In this document: piece after piece, positions 1 to 12,475 of the stretch
Position numbering within the stretch: position 1 is the stretch's first letter
How the letters are laid out: every line of letters begins with the position of its first letter
Assembly: GCA_930367205.1 (NCBI GenBank)
Contig: OV884012.1
Span: forward strand, 33,514,796 to 33,578,795
DNA from: Acanthosoma haemorrhoidale
Taxonomy: Eukaryota > Arthropoda > Insecta > Hemiptera > Acanthosomatidae
Reading direction: 5' to 3'
Length of the DNA stretch: 64,000 nt
Program-made: the position numbers and the translations under genes
The notes under the pieces: generated by a model
The model's input: only the letters and a program-made list of their open reading frames with translations
The model's database searches: none
Told to the model about the DNA's origin: nothing

Positions 1-335
1 GAGCATTTTGCTTCATTAACTTTGATCCGCCATTGATTGCACCAATACTCGATCTCATCAAGGTGTTTTTGAAGGTGTTGGGATGCTATATCAGGTTCTG
101 AATGGGTTTACAGGACTGCAGTGTCATCTGCAAATGTGGCGAAGAAGGTATTGGTGGTGGAGGGGACATCAGCGGTGTATAGATTATAGAGAATGGGACC
201 CAGGACGCTGCCCTGTGTAACTCCTGCTTTTATGGGATAGTAGTTAGAATATTATAAACCACAGCGGACTTAGAAGAAGCGGTTTGAAAGGTAGGACTGT
301 AGGACTGGGAATAGCTTCTGCGGTAAATATTATAA
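1..335 (-). mobile_element. Jockey-like LINE fragment, reverse transcriptase part (runs off window start)
   Basis: This is an interior ORF2 fragment of the same family as the full element at 36800-41323, matching its 37528-37860 part almost base for base. Read on the minus strand it covers the segment around the FADD catalytic motif of the reverse transcriptase. The match stops near 335, where the sequence turns AT-rich, and it continues beyond the left window edge. Substitutions and small indels disrupt the frame, so it is a dead copy. Family assignment rests on direct comparison inside the window. Confidence 0.85.
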
Positions 336-1065
336 AATTAAAAGTCAATTTATCATTCTCATGTTAAATACAAATACGCACACCTCTAGTCACATATCTA
401 CCAAAGCAAATCTGGGAATGTCACCTTTGCTAGTTCTTGAAGCTTGTCACTAGATGTAATGTACAGTTTGCTGGGCTAAAAGTTGGAATAAATTGGTTTC
501 GAGGGGCCTGGGTTTGCCATTTATAGACTATAAAGAAAACACCACCCTCCTTCCTTTAGACCAGTCCACCAATTTTGTACAAAATTCAACTTATCCATTT
601 ATAGACTGGGGCCAGAGATTTATAATTGAATTCTCATAATTCTTTCTTTATTTTTACATAATCACATGTACTTTCACTCGTGCACACCTATCGGAAGCTA
701 CTCACTTATATTTATGGGAAATAATTAAATACCACTATGTCTAGAGACTTAAACCCAGATCCACCATAGTAGGGTTCAGTTGTACTGGGCAACTCCAAAC
801 CGCATGAGATTAGAACTCAAATTTTATCATTATAAATTTTAATTTGAGTTTAAATCGTTAAATTATATTTTCAAGGTCAGTACTTATACTCTTGTGGGAG
901 TGTTTACAATTTAAGCACATTTACGATTTCTAAATACCTTATAATAGTTTTCACTTATTTGAATCGACTCTCTAAGATATACTACTACGTACCATCTTGT
1001 TTAACACAAATAACCTACAAAAATAGTCGGCACATACAAGCGATGCTGAAATAAAAACAACACTC
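336..1065. other. AT-rich intergenic sequence, nothing recognised
   Basis: No long open frame, RNA gene or repeat arm was seen. The stretch is AT-rich with scattered short A and T runs. Confidence 0.6.
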
Positions 1066-1290
1066 GGGCCTCCACAGACTTATGACACGAGATCTGTTGT
1101 TGTAAGGAGGTTTTTGCCGTTTAATTGTTCCAGCGGCCGAAGGATTTGAGGAGATTAAAAATTGTGGCGAGCCTGAGCCCACATTACAAATCGGTGCTCA
1201 CAAAGGTGGCACAAATCCCTCCCATTTGTCGTCGCCGGCCGTTATGGCTCTCATAGCCCACCCTAATCCCTGGACCATCCCAAATTTATA
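1066..1290. promoter_or_regulatory. GC-richer island, candidate conserved noncoding element
   Basis: Composition changes abruptly to balanced, complex sequence containing GCCGTTTAATTG and GCGGCCGAAGG words. There is no coding signal in any frame. The regulatory reading is inference from composition and context. Confidence 0.3.
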
Positions 1291-2284
1291 ATGGTCATTA
1301 CCATTGTCAGCCAAAGCCCTATTTCTGCTCTTCAAAACTTCCTCGTCCGTTCACAGCGCCTCTTTAATTGTCGAACCCTTCCTTTGTACTCCCTGCGTCA
1401 TTCAACTTCCTTCCGTGCAGATCCCTCTGAACCATGTATTGAGGTTAGTAAATCTTACGCAAAGGAAAACCTACTTTAAATATTGTTATTATAAACAAAT
1501 TAATTCAAATTAGTTTAAATATTTTGCTAAGGATCCATTCAGTATTAGAGGAAATGTTTATACACTGTTCCCAGTTATCAATCAAGTCTGCATTAGAGTC
1601 ATTCACTCACAGCACATATGTGCTGATATATGTGGTGATTTTGATTCAATAAATCGGCCTCAATTAAAAAAGGCTTCATACGATTCCGTGAATTCTGATG
1701 TCTTAGTAGCTTCGTCGTGAGGTTTTAAATTACGGGGAAAAAGTACTATATACTCTTTATTGAAGTAATTGGAGTGGATAAAAATTATATACTTTTGTTG
1801 ATAAAATTACCTATCACAAATAACTACACTGTTTTACAGACGTATTTTGGATTTTATATCAGCGAATATTGTTTAAAAGTGTTACCACCCGTGACAAATG
1901 CGTGCCTTTTAATGGGTTCATGCAAAGAGTTATATACAATACTCAAAAAGTTGTCAGTATAATGGATGAAAGGAGTGGGTTAGACTTTAAAACAACCCTG
2001 GAACTTATTTCACAATTGCCCCTTTTAGATACTCTGCGTTTACTGACAGGGTAGATAGAAAAGAGTGCATACTTTGTCTTAGTAATTTCACTGTACTTCT
2101 GGGGGTAAGCACTCATGGCATATAACTTATTGTTAATGCAAGACATGTTTCCGTTCACCTCGCCAATTTATGATACAACTGGTGCCTATATTATCCTTAA
2201 ATGTTGCATTGTTCTTTCACTTAGCATTTTTCTTCTGAATTGTAAACTTTCATAAACGAACGATCTCCCTCAGTTTCTTAGTTA
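1291..2284. other. Intergenic, no gene recognised
   Basis: Several overlapping open frames of 60-70 codons occur on both strands between 1291 and 2158. They resemble no family I know and overlap each other, as expected by chance. Confidence 0.5.
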
Positions 2285-2580
2285 TTGTTGCAATACTTCC
2301 ACCCTCTCATATGAGGCGACCACTCCACGCCAACCACACAGGTTGGACAGTATCCAAGGGCCAGACCTTTAGCTGCTGTTGGAAGAGAGCAGGTGATGGA
2401 CCGCCCAGCCCTTTTAAAAACCACTCCTGGAACAGTTTACGACGCCACCCCTAATGCCGCCATTAATCCGCAGCCTCGACCATTATCCGCCTCTGGTCGG
2501 CGGCTAATCTTCATCATCAAGGCGTCTCTCAGCTTTTACAGGGCCATTGTTGCTCTTCTTCGGCCCACTATTTAGACCCC
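2285..2580. promoter_or_regulatory. GC-richer island, candidate conserved noncoding element
   Basis: A complex, C-rich segment sits between two AT-rich stretches. A 60-codon open frame lies at 2393-2575 but shows no recognisable domain. It could be noncoding regulatory DNA or an unrecognised exon. Confidence 0.28.
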
Positions 2581-3297
2581 TAGTCTAGGATAGCTCATCT
2601 AGTATCAGGGAAACAAAAAACAAATTTAGTTGATCACAGTAAAATTGATCTTTATTACTCGTAATTTAACAAAATTTGATTCAGTCAGAACTCTCTATCA
2701 GCAATAGCAGAGCCATATAGTTTTTAAATGTTCAATTAAAAAAATATGAAATAAATTTTTATTTCATTGGCATTTTCTGACATTGATGTAGATTAATGAA
2801 ATAAAATGAAAACTCATCGTAAAAAAAAGTAGCAAGCAGTGGGGAGGGAGGGCAACCATTTAGTTAAAAGAAAATTTCAAATATTTAACACACAACCTGT
2901 TGTATGAAAACGGCTGATAGGGGTTAACTGACACAATACTACTTCGGGATACACTTCTCCCTCCAAAAGGGGATTAAAAGTCTTGCCAATATCCTGTACT
3001 ATAGAAGGAAAAAAAAAGAAAAAGTACGACACAGGTGTTACCGGCTTTTAAACTTGCTAACTTCACCAAACTTGGTTGGTTGAGCTAACATCTTAATTTG
3101 ATGATATATTATATAAATGTCCTGCTCTGCTGTACGGTTCCCCATTATATACTCACTTGACTGAAAATACAGCAGAAAGTATCCAGCATTTTCATAATGG
3201 GATCATGAGGATTGCTTGGCGTGCCGTCGGTGGGTGCGTTCATCCACCAGAGACACATCAACTTTTCTGAATCGTTGTAGCACCTAACAAAGCCAAT
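2581..3297. other. AT-rich intergenic sequence
   Basis: Contains A8-A9 runs near 2821 and 3010. No open frame or repeat arm was recognised. Confidence 0.55.
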
Positions 3298-3540
3298 GTT
3301 TAACACTATGATCCCACCAACATTCTCGCATCGATGGCAACAGACTGTCGGGGAAAATTAGGTTAAGATTTTGTTTGTTAGATGTAATTCATAAACAGTT
3401 CTAAGTTGTATGATTCATAAGGTGAGTGCCACAACTTTTTAAACATGTATAGACAATAAATGTACAATGTACATTATAATTTTGTAACAATTGCAAATCA
3501 TAGCCTGGAACTAAAAATTTTATAAAATGTTCCCAAGCTA
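3298..3540 (+). repeat. Dispersed repeat family A, copy 1
   Basis: This segment aligns along its length with 56857-57107 in the same orientation. Both copies hold a reading frame ending in FSHRWQQT, two variable residues, EN and a TAG stop. This is followed by the shared words AAAATTAGGTTAAGATTT and, further on, an AATAAA hexamer. A stop codon followed by a polyadenylation-type signal suggests the 3' end of a retroposed or transposon transcript. I do not recognise the protein tail. Confidence 0.6.
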
Positions 3541-4294
3541 CATACATATAATATAATTTTCACCTATTTTAAATAGGTAAATAGATTTATTTATTTAGAA
3601 TCTATATAGAATTCCATAATGATTAAAAACAAGGGGTCATGAAGGAAAAAAAAATGGTCCATACTAACCTGCCAAATTATTAGTTATCACCACCATCAAA
3701 ATTCGTACATAACATTGAAAAATTTCGCATTCTTACACTGAGTACTATGAACTGATCGAAAATTTAATAGCCTGTAAACCGCCATATCTTAGAAAGTATA
3801 TCCTCGGCATTTGGTGGCCGCAGATGTTCCACCATACTGCAATATTTATCATAAAAGTTGACGGGAAGATTTCCGAATGAAATCCAAAGCACGGATGACT
3901 ATTACTTGCAACTAATGTATGGACTTATTTTAAATTATTTCTAGCAATACACAAAAGTGCCCAACAATGATAAATTTAAAATTGAATCTTCAAGCGATTG
4001 ATTTGACTTGCCCTCACAAGTCAGTTAAAAAAAAAAGAGATATACAAATAAAAATTACCCATACATAATCTAAATTTTAGAAAATAATTTAATTACATGA
4101 CAAAACAAAATACTACTAATACATCCCAAAACACGTATAGGAAAACATAATCAATGATTTCACCATGTAGAAACCCTATTGTTAAATCTATTAAGACACG
4201 ACACATTACCCATCCTCTAGCGTAGTCACATTGTTTTGAATTGATTATAACCGTGGAGAAGGAAGCTGGTGACAGACTTGTCAATATTATTATT
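3541..4294. other. AT-rich intergenic sequence
   Basis: Nothing beyond homopolymer runs. A 68-codon minus-strand open frame at 4093-4299 has no recognisable features. Confidence 0.5.
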
Positions 4295-4460
4295 GGCACA
4301 GAGGCCTGGCGTTGCCCAGCTCCTATCCAGATATCCAGAGCCGAAGTAAGGCCGCCAGCCAGCTCTATCTGGAGGTGATTAGTTCAACTCATCAATCACC
4401 ACTTCGGCTCCAGCACTGGAGCCAATCGTCATCCACTGATGATTAAATTAATGGCAGGGC
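4295..4460. promoter_or_regulatory. GC-richer island containing nested inverted repeats
   Basis: A balanced-composition block interrupts AT-rich DNA. It contains the strongly foldable segment listed separately at 4338-4428. It could be regulatory DNA, a structured RNA or a decayed foldback repeat. Confidence 0.3.
4338..4428. other. Foldable segment with branched stem plus adjacent hairpin
   Basis: GAGCCGAAGT at 4338-4347 is the exact reverse complement of ACTTCGGCTC at 4401-4410. Directly inside it, GGTGATT at 4374-4380 pairs with AATCACC at 4394-4400. On the right side the two stems are contiguous. On the left they are separated by 26 nt that can form a small CCAG/CTGG hairpin, giving a three-way-junction-like shape. 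A further perfect hairpin, GGCTCCAG-CA-CTGGAGCC, overlaps the right end and ends near 4423. No known RNA family is recognised and transcription is unproven. Confidence 0.4.
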
Positions 4461-5689
4461 ACGTCAGGCTTTGGACAATTATAATCTTATATAAAATATT
4501 GCATAAGTCAGGGGAAATTTGAAATTTTGAAGTAGAACAAACAAAACTTTTAAACAAATTCAGCCATTACCGTTTATAAGCCAGGACTTGGGATTAATAA
4601 CGTTAATAGGATTTTTTAAACTTTTGTTTACTTGTTGTTTTTGAACTTTTTTTTTGTCTTTACTATTTTCTATAAACGGATTCTATTCAGGAGCTTCCGA
4701 TTTCTAGTTATTTTTTGTACGTAATAAAATTTTAAAATATATATATATATATAATAAAACACCTTTAAAAGCCCATTATTCAAATATGTTGGCTTGTTAC
4801 TTGCTGAGCTCCAGGTGTTCGTCACCTTTGTACAATATATTAATTGATATGTACTGCTATTGTTTTTGATACATGGGTATAGAAAATATTTTAGTTTGAA
4901 GGGCTACCATACCGTATATTGTAACTGATTCTACATGTATCGCTCTGTATATCAATAAATTATTAGGAAATACAATGTTTCCTTCTATATCAGCAACCTT
5001 ACTCTTCACGCTGATCTCAACCTCAGGTTCATTCAATACCACCTCCTACTACCAGAACTCCATTTCCACTTTTTCACCCAAATTAATGTATGTGGTTAGG
5101 CTGCGTACTCCCATCTCATCTCCGGTGAGCCATAGGGATGCCTAAGGTGAAGGTGGCCTCATGGCTTCTTGCAAACCAACTAGCGTTTTGTTTAAAGTAA
5201 TTTTTATAGATTAGTGATTATCAAAGGGGTGAATAAAGTGGTTTTGGCTATTAAGCATCCCCCCCCCAAAAAAATGAACTAGACGATAAAAACTGTCATA
5301 AGCAATGCTTATTCTAGTTATAGGTTGCATCTAACTATTTCAATAAAGATATAACTTGTATCAATTTATTCTATTGAAACGTTCAGACCAAAGTGTTGAT
5401 AAACATTTTACACCGAGATGGTTCAAGGATGGTGGGGAAGTGTTTCCTTTTTTATTAAAAAAAAACAAATAAGCTGTTATTGAACAATCATTCGAGTAAA
5501 AAGAAATGTTAGGCTTTAGTTTCTTGAGTTTACCTTAGATAATTATGAGTTGAAGTTTGTAAAAATCTTATACTGAAGTTTTACTTTTTGAATGAAAGTG
5601 ATACAAGAGTTTAAGGAATGGGAAACCACATGAAAAAGCTTTTGATTACCATGAATTTAGTCTATGAGTAAGCAACCACAGTTAATAAA
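4461..5689. other. AT-rich intergenic sequence with a (TA)n microsatellite
   Basis: A (TA)n tract lies at about 4737-4752. A C8A7 run lies near 5262-5276. A 61-codon minus-strand frame at 4857-5042 is unrecognised. Confidence 0.55.
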
Positions 5690-5880
5690 TCGGTGGGCTG
5701 ATTGGCCTCGACGACAGTGCTGGAGCTGGAGGTGTGTAATTCGGACGTTACAGAGCAGACTGGAGGGGGCGGGAGAAGATAACATTGATTGAAGGCCATG
5801 TCATGCCGGGACTCTGTCAGCCCAGGGACAATTCTATTATAGAGGCTACAGGGGGGACGTGCCTCCAGCCAGGGAGAATT
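5690..5880. promoter_or_regulatory. GC-richer island, candidate conserved noncoding element
   Basis: Complex balanced sequence with purine-rich GGAGGGGGCGGGAG near 5762. The 105-codon open frame at 5785-6102 that starts here runs out into AT-rich DNA and shows no domain, so I do not call it a gene. Confidence 0.28.
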
Positions 5881-8800
5881 AATAAAACCATTGTCACTTT
5901 TTATCTAACTGCTCTGCTCTACCGTTCCAGTCAATCGTTTTGTATCCCGATCGGAAAATACAGAAATTTTAACTCGCTCCGTTGCTGTTTTTTTTTCTTT
6001 TATTATATGCTACGCCTGTCTGCTGTGCCGAACGGAGTTAGATCCATTTGGAACAGCCTTGTGATTCCATTATACAGTTATTCTAAAATGATCCATCAAT
6101 GACAACGAACGAATGACTTTTTCAATTCCTCGAGTACCTAAAAATTTATAGGATCCTCTCAAAGTCATAAAATGTTCAAATATAGTGATTCTCCACAGTA
6201 AATAGATAAATAAATGAACATCATGTTCGGTCTTGGAGTGAACATTATCATGTAAAATTGGATTTGATAGAGCAGGGGATTTATGGGATCCGTCTGGTGG
6301 ACGTAGGGAAACAGGAGCCTAGCTTTTCTTCGAATGGAATATAATACAAGTAAACGGTCGGGTTTTCCATCTCATAGAGAGAGGGACAGCTCAAGGAGAA
6401 GTGATCGTGAAGAGATGAAAGACCAGGCTGTCCCAGACTAGTATACAGGACAGAATGCTGAGAACTTCCCAAGGCCACACGTGCAAAAGTTTAGTCCATG
6501 GATATCCCAACTCAATACGTCTTGTCTACTGGGCATTGGTAAGGAGCTAGGGTTACTTAAACCGTGCGGTACAATCAGCAGTTTTAAAATATAGTCAATT
6601 CACCAAGTAAATAAATAAAATAAAACAGTGGGAAAGAGAATATGTAAGAGGTCGCTTATCAAGTTAGGTTTTCTATTCATTAATTCGCCATAGTTTTAAA
6701 TGACCCAAAAAATAAGATCAGTAGGCGTGCGGTATTGGTTTGATTCTCATAAATAATTAATATTTGTGTTTTGGACCTACGGGGCCTGTACACCAACTAA
6801 TGTCAGATAGATGAAACAATTGTAATTAGAATTTGAAATTAATTTTAATTTCAAGGTAAAACGAAATTTGATAAGTGGATATTCTTTAATTAACCAATTA
6901 GAACCAATTTATTTACCAGGCAAACGTAATATATGTTGTATTTTTATCTTCGTCGAAAAGAAACTGACGTATCCATTTATAAAAGCTTTTTTTTTACGAT
7001 CAAGAGTCCATTAATTTACTATCAAGGACCGCAGTAGCATTAGTGCACTTTAGAGAGAGAGGTACAAAAAAAAAAAAAGATGGACTGGTCTCAAACGGCG
7101 TAGATGTCCTGCTTTTTCCCTCGGAGAAATTTTAGGATTTTGTGTTTTGTCAGCGATACAATACATCACTGTCAGTATACAATCTGTCATTGGTCGGTTC
7201 GATAGGGTCCTCTCCCCCTGCCACTGTCCACATAGAAGTCCAATCCCTCATATAGATCTGTTTTAAACATTGCACAGCCGACAAAGCACTGCGATCCTAC
7301 TTTTTCACCTCTCCAAGGTCCATCCAATCCAACGACATCGGGGATATAGTTTCTATGTATGTAGCGAATAATGATTTGTGAGAGTATAGATTGATTGAGA
7401 AGACCACTGGACAGTAGTAACATCTCTCTATAAAGAGTAACTCTCAGTTATTTAACGATTCCTCTTAAGTTAAGAGAGCTAGTTTAGTAAACAACAGGTA
7501 GCGTTGAGCCACTAGTTGGACGTTAAGCCTTAAAGGCTAAATCCACGCCTCAAGTTTGAATTGGAGCATAAGCCTTAAGTGGGACAAGATTGGTAACTCT
7601 ACCCCCCACTCCAAAAAAAAACGAAAGAAAAACGATAAAGTTTGCTATAGTGACCTTATCCTGTAATACTTTAAACTTGGTTAACACAAAGCTGCATTAT
7701 GCTAGTTGCTAAGAAGTATTTTAACTCACTTCTTTAATATGTTGGTCACTTGTTTAGTTAGTCTATAAAAAATTCGAATTCAGAGGTTATTATAGAACCC
7801 AATCTTTATAATATACCCATAATGGATTGAATGCTTTAAACCCGCGTTGTACCTAAGATATCCAAACCTGGCTTAGTAAAAGAAGGAATGTTCTATCATT
7901 ATTATCAACTGTGATTTCATTGTTAATTGCCTTTCATATAATTATTATTAAATATTTACTATTGAAATTTGTTATGGCTCAGTTCTTTATTGATTGTCTT
8001 CATTAAGAGAAATATTTTGTTGCCTGTTAATCCGAAACAAAACATGGTTATTTCGTTGTGAAACAAAGCTTGGTGAATGCCTATTTTTATAGCTGCTACT
8101 AATGCATGAATCTAGAAAATGTATCCTACTTTCCTTATTTATATGAGTTGTAAAATGGATATTTTTATTCATTATAATATTAGACTAATGTATATTTATA
8201 ATCCTTTATGCATATCAAAACGTCGACACACGTTACCCACTATATAAATAGGTATCTCATCGACATGATATAGCGTTATCATATAAATGTTTAACTAAAA
8301 AAGGCAATCAGAGGCCATTTTTCAATGTTACAACTTATTTCATTGTAAATAGCAATTTAATTTTAGTATTCTATTCTTACAATTTCTTATTTAAAAAAAT
8401 AATGATGATTATTTTGTCTGTATTTATCCTTTTCATGCTATAAAACCATACAATTACAGGTTAAAATATTGAAAACGTTTATGTTAATCTGTTATATAAT
8501 GCATGGATATATAATTATGTGACTCTTATATAAAATAAACTACAAAGTACTTAAATAAATTTAAAAAAACTAATTGCTTTTTTAAATAATTCTTAATTTA
8601 TTTTAGGAACTATTTTGGTATTTCATCAAGTACGTATTTCCCATTTTTGGTCCTCAATCTTTTTTTTCTTAAATACCTTAAAAAAAAAATGTACGTTACT
8701 GTCATTAAGGTGTCTTCAATCATGGTGAAAACATCATAATAATAAATATTATGAGATTCTTGGCAGTTTATTGAAAAAGTGACATTCTGCCCACCTTGAT

Positions 8801-9216
8801 CGATACCATGTCCAGTCACAGGCCAAAGCTGTTGTTCCATGAACTCTGCTCTTAAAAAAGGCAATTTACATTGATCAATGTGTATTAATTACGCATATTC
8901 AATATAGTCGGTATAGGTATTTCGAAAACCGAAATGTCAGTCAAGTAAGTACCTATTTACTTAATAAAATTCAAACAATCAGAGAACAAGACGCAAATAA
9001 TGTAATATTCAAGAAATTTAAGATGATGTATATCGCCTGAAAAACGAAAGTATCAAAACGGTGAATGAACCAAAGTTTTTTAAATCAAATCATAAATTGC
9101 TACAGCTTAAGGTGGAGTTTGTAATTGTTTTTTTTTTTTTACCAACTGGTTAAAGTTGGGAGACTCCACTGTCAAAGCTAATCTATGTAATTTTTTTAAT
9201 GAGAGTAGCTTAATGA
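5881..9216. other. Long AT-rich intergenic stretch
   Basis: No gene was recognised. Open frames reach only 60-85 codons. One at 8610-8864 on the minus strand (84 codons) looks slightly protein-like but matches nothing I know. Moderately less AT-rich patches occur near 6270-6550 and 7080-7440. T and A runs are frequent, with T12 near 9128. Confidence 0.5.
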
Positions 9217-9534
9217 CGGACTAGTCATCTTTTACGAAGTTCATCTTCATCAATCTTCTTCATCATTATCGAGTTTCTCTTAGAGAACGATGGTCTACAT
9301 CGATATGCTGAACTAAAACTACAAGCATATCGGAATTATAAATCGCGTAACAAAGAGAACTCTTGGGAGTTTCTTAATAAAACGAAAACTCCAGATAATC
9401 CGGTGATTATTTTTCAATTATTAGCATACTTTGATGTAAGGATAACGTTGTTTTGTAGACCAACTAATTTACATTTAATTCCAAGAGATGGAGCTGCTGC
9501 TGTTTCATGCCTTTTACTTCAAAGGCGTTTATAA
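9217..9534 (+). other. Stop-free 105-codon stretch without a start codon, unrecognised
   Basis: From CGG at 9217 to the TAA at 9532-9534 one plus-strand frame is open, with no ATG at its head. The translation contains the words RPTNLHLIPRDG and NKENSWEFLNK. A second frame nearby, at about 9590-9725, is also open. This might be a decayed transposon gene, but a run of this length is expected a few times by chance in 64 kb of AT-rich DNA. Confidence 0.15.
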
Positions 9535-11259
9535 AAATATCACAAAAACGTTTTTATCAGATGATTTGTCGTAACATTCGTCCAAAGCCAAAAAGAATGT
9601 TTTCAATAGCTTAGAAATTACTTGCAAGCTCACATTCTTGTCTATTCCGTATTTTGAGAATGAGCTATTTCGTGAACTAGTTAAACAATTTTTGGATCTT
9701 TTATCTGTTTTGCGAATATTTTTAAGCTAGGCTTAATAAACGCTCCCCATCTAGATATGATCTCATTTCCTGTGTAAAGAAATTTTATAGCAAGCTTTTA
9801 CCATTGAAGAAAGCTCATTGTTATTTTTATCGTAAGTTTGGCTCACATTACAATTTTTTTTCAGATCTCAAGAATAAACCAACCGAATACTTTGAATAAA
9901 ATGATAATGATTATTCGTGCGTTTTCTCTCCACAGTGTATTGTTCAAGCAATTAAATATTCTGACCACAGTTCTAACACACTTGTTTTAATATGTTTGCA
10001 TTTGTAAGGAGAAACCGTTCTTTTTAATCACTATTGAACACTCTCGTGTCAATTTCGTATTTCTGCTTGCTCATTTCACTTGTAAAAGGGAAACAAACGG
10101 GGTGAAGAGTTCTTAAAGGAGAATATGGAAGCACTAAAATTCTTCTAAAGCTCTTATTACACACTACAATTTTGCTTAAAATCTTTATTAATCGTGCATG
10201 GGCAACTAATGTAGTAGATAAAGGGAAAAACTTAGAAAAGTTGAAGAAATTGATCAAATAGGAGAGTCAGGGAAGTTGGATTTCTACGGGAAAAATTTAA
10301 TAAAGTTAAAAAACAGGATCTCTTGATTTGCAGAAAGCATCAGAGGATGTGCTTCTTTAGTATTTTGCCACTCGGATCATGTGCACTGAGAAATCATGAA
10401 GAGTGGTGCCATATGATCATGTTTGTTATCAAACAGCTATATCACTCGCCAATTTCCTTAGTGTCTCTTCATTGCTGAACAACCTTATTACCACTCTATA
10501 TTTAACACTAATGCAGACGCTCGCTCCTTCACTCCTTCACCCCCGACAATCCGAGTCGTTGTCCTCAAATGACTACAACACTATACAATTTCTTCAACAT
10601 GATCGCCATATCCAGGAACTCTCTTTATCTCCATTCACTGCGCTCCCTCATTAAATATGTTCAAACGAACATTATTTAGTTATATAATATTAGAAACCAA
10701 CCAGTAATTGGATAAAGTACTAAGTAATATAAGTGTATTATTGCTCATTTCATTCTTATACGAGTATAAGTATTGTGTAGGTTACTATAATATAATATAA
10801 AGTATTAAAAGATTAATGCCGGATTGTAGAATGTTATAGTGATTGGAATTTACAAATTTTCGTGTAAATACCCTGTACTGAGGTACCGTGCTTATGTATA
10901 CTTGTGTAAATAGTTTATTTCAAATAGGTTCAATTAGTGTTTTTTAAATATATTTAATACTAATTTTTGTTAAATATTTGTATGTGTATATTTCCTGTTT
11001 TTTCCTTTCTCGTTTTGTATTGTATTTTCTTTCTTTGCACATTTTAAATTTTATCGGCACTGATGCTTGCCTTAGAACCCAATGTTTGTCTTTAAGGGAC
11101 GTATCCCCAGACAATGTATGTCTTACAAATAAATTTAAAGACTATGCACAATGTAATATAGATGCTTCAGTTGTGTTATTTTACCCTTAATATATTCATT
11201 ACTATCGTCAAATCCTCTATAATACCTACAATTTTAGCAATTCATATCTTCCCAACCCT
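9535..11259. other. AT-rich intergenic sequence
   Basis: Open frames at 10024-10257 (minus, 77 codons) and 10403-10654 (plus, 83 codons) have no recognised features. No repeat arms were detected. Confidence 0.5.
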
Positions 11260-11650
11260 CTGCATTATCCCATATATAAGTCAGACCCCAGGATACTCTC
11301 ACCCAAGCCCAGACTTAACCGCAAGCTGAGAGGAGCTGAGGCGGGTCTCGCTGCGAGGCGGAAGCAACAGTTTGCACGTGATATATCTAGCGGATGGATC
11401 GGTGATTTACCGAACCAGGAGCCCACTTTTAATAAAGGCCAGGGCTGTGAATATATTTACCTCCAAGGTCTTCCGAGCCATTTCCCTCCGCCCTTCATCT
11501 CCTGGAGACTGTTCATAAGTCTTCCCCGTACTTAAGGCAGAGGTGCTGCGAACTTGTAAACTTATTATCAAGTGAGGTGGGTCGTAGCCATCCCTCTAGG
11601 CCCTGTAGCTAGTTCACTTCGTCCCGTCTGCTAAGCGACTTTGGGCCGTT
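11260..11650. promoter_or_regulatory. GC-richer island with an E-box, candidate conserved noncoding element
   Basis: About 390 bp of complex sequence. It holds a CACGTG E-box at 11376-11381 in the context GCACGTGA, and no coding frame. Its contrast with the flanks is among the strongest in the window. Confidence 0.35.
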
Positions 11651-12475
11651 ATAGCTAATAGATTAAAATGTCTTATTTAAGGTTGATGTAACGATTGATA
11701 CAAACAGTTGATAGAATTCATAACAAAGTGAAATGATTTCCTTGCTACAAACATACCAAGCTTAAAAAGATGCTTAAATTTGAATTTATAAGACGTTAGC
11801 CTATAGATATGCTAGAAACGATTATAATAATAGCCATGAATTTTAAAATTTCATGGATTTTTTTTGGGATATAGGTCAATATATTTTTCATAAAAATAAG
11901 AATCACTTCAACTATGCCCACATTGTGCTTTTGTATTTAACTAACACTTTCAGCAGACAATTTTTTATTTAAGATTTACTACAAAAATTTTATTTCATTA
12001 ATTATACAAATTATATCATACCACAAAGTTTTAACCTCGACTCTAGGGGGGAATTCTGTTATTTGGCAGTTAAGCTTAACATAAAGAAAAAAAATTGTAT
12101 TGTTTTGATAATGTGTCTCACTCTTTTATGACTATCCGAAATTGCGCTCGGAATAATATCAATGAATCACCCATTCATAAATCGATGACAAAATTGAGTA
12201 TGACAGTTTGAACAGATAATGTCACTTTAAATTCAATATTATTGAACTCTCTAATGGGATATACGCCATTAAAAAGTAATGGATATTCTAAATCGTTTAT
12301 TTTTATCGTTGCCTAGAATTGTATATTTATACATAGGCATCCGCCTATGAGACTGGGATTTTCTTTTAGCTAATTATTTTTATCATTTACGTTCATTATA
12401 TAATATTTAGGTGATACGAATGGGAAGTTTGCCAATTTTAAGAAAAGAAATTTGTCTTACCATAATAAATTCCTG
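11651..12475. other. AT-rich intergenic sequence
   Basis: No feature recognised. Only short homopolymers are present. Confidence 0.55.

Noticed and set aside
4737..4752. (TA)n tract as a promoter
   Set aside because: A simple microsatellite with no nearby gene; several similar tracts occur in the window.
5785..6102. 105-codon plus-strand frame as a gene
   Set aside because: Low-complexity aromatic/Cys-rich end in T-rich DNA, no domain, and the frame crosses an island edge.
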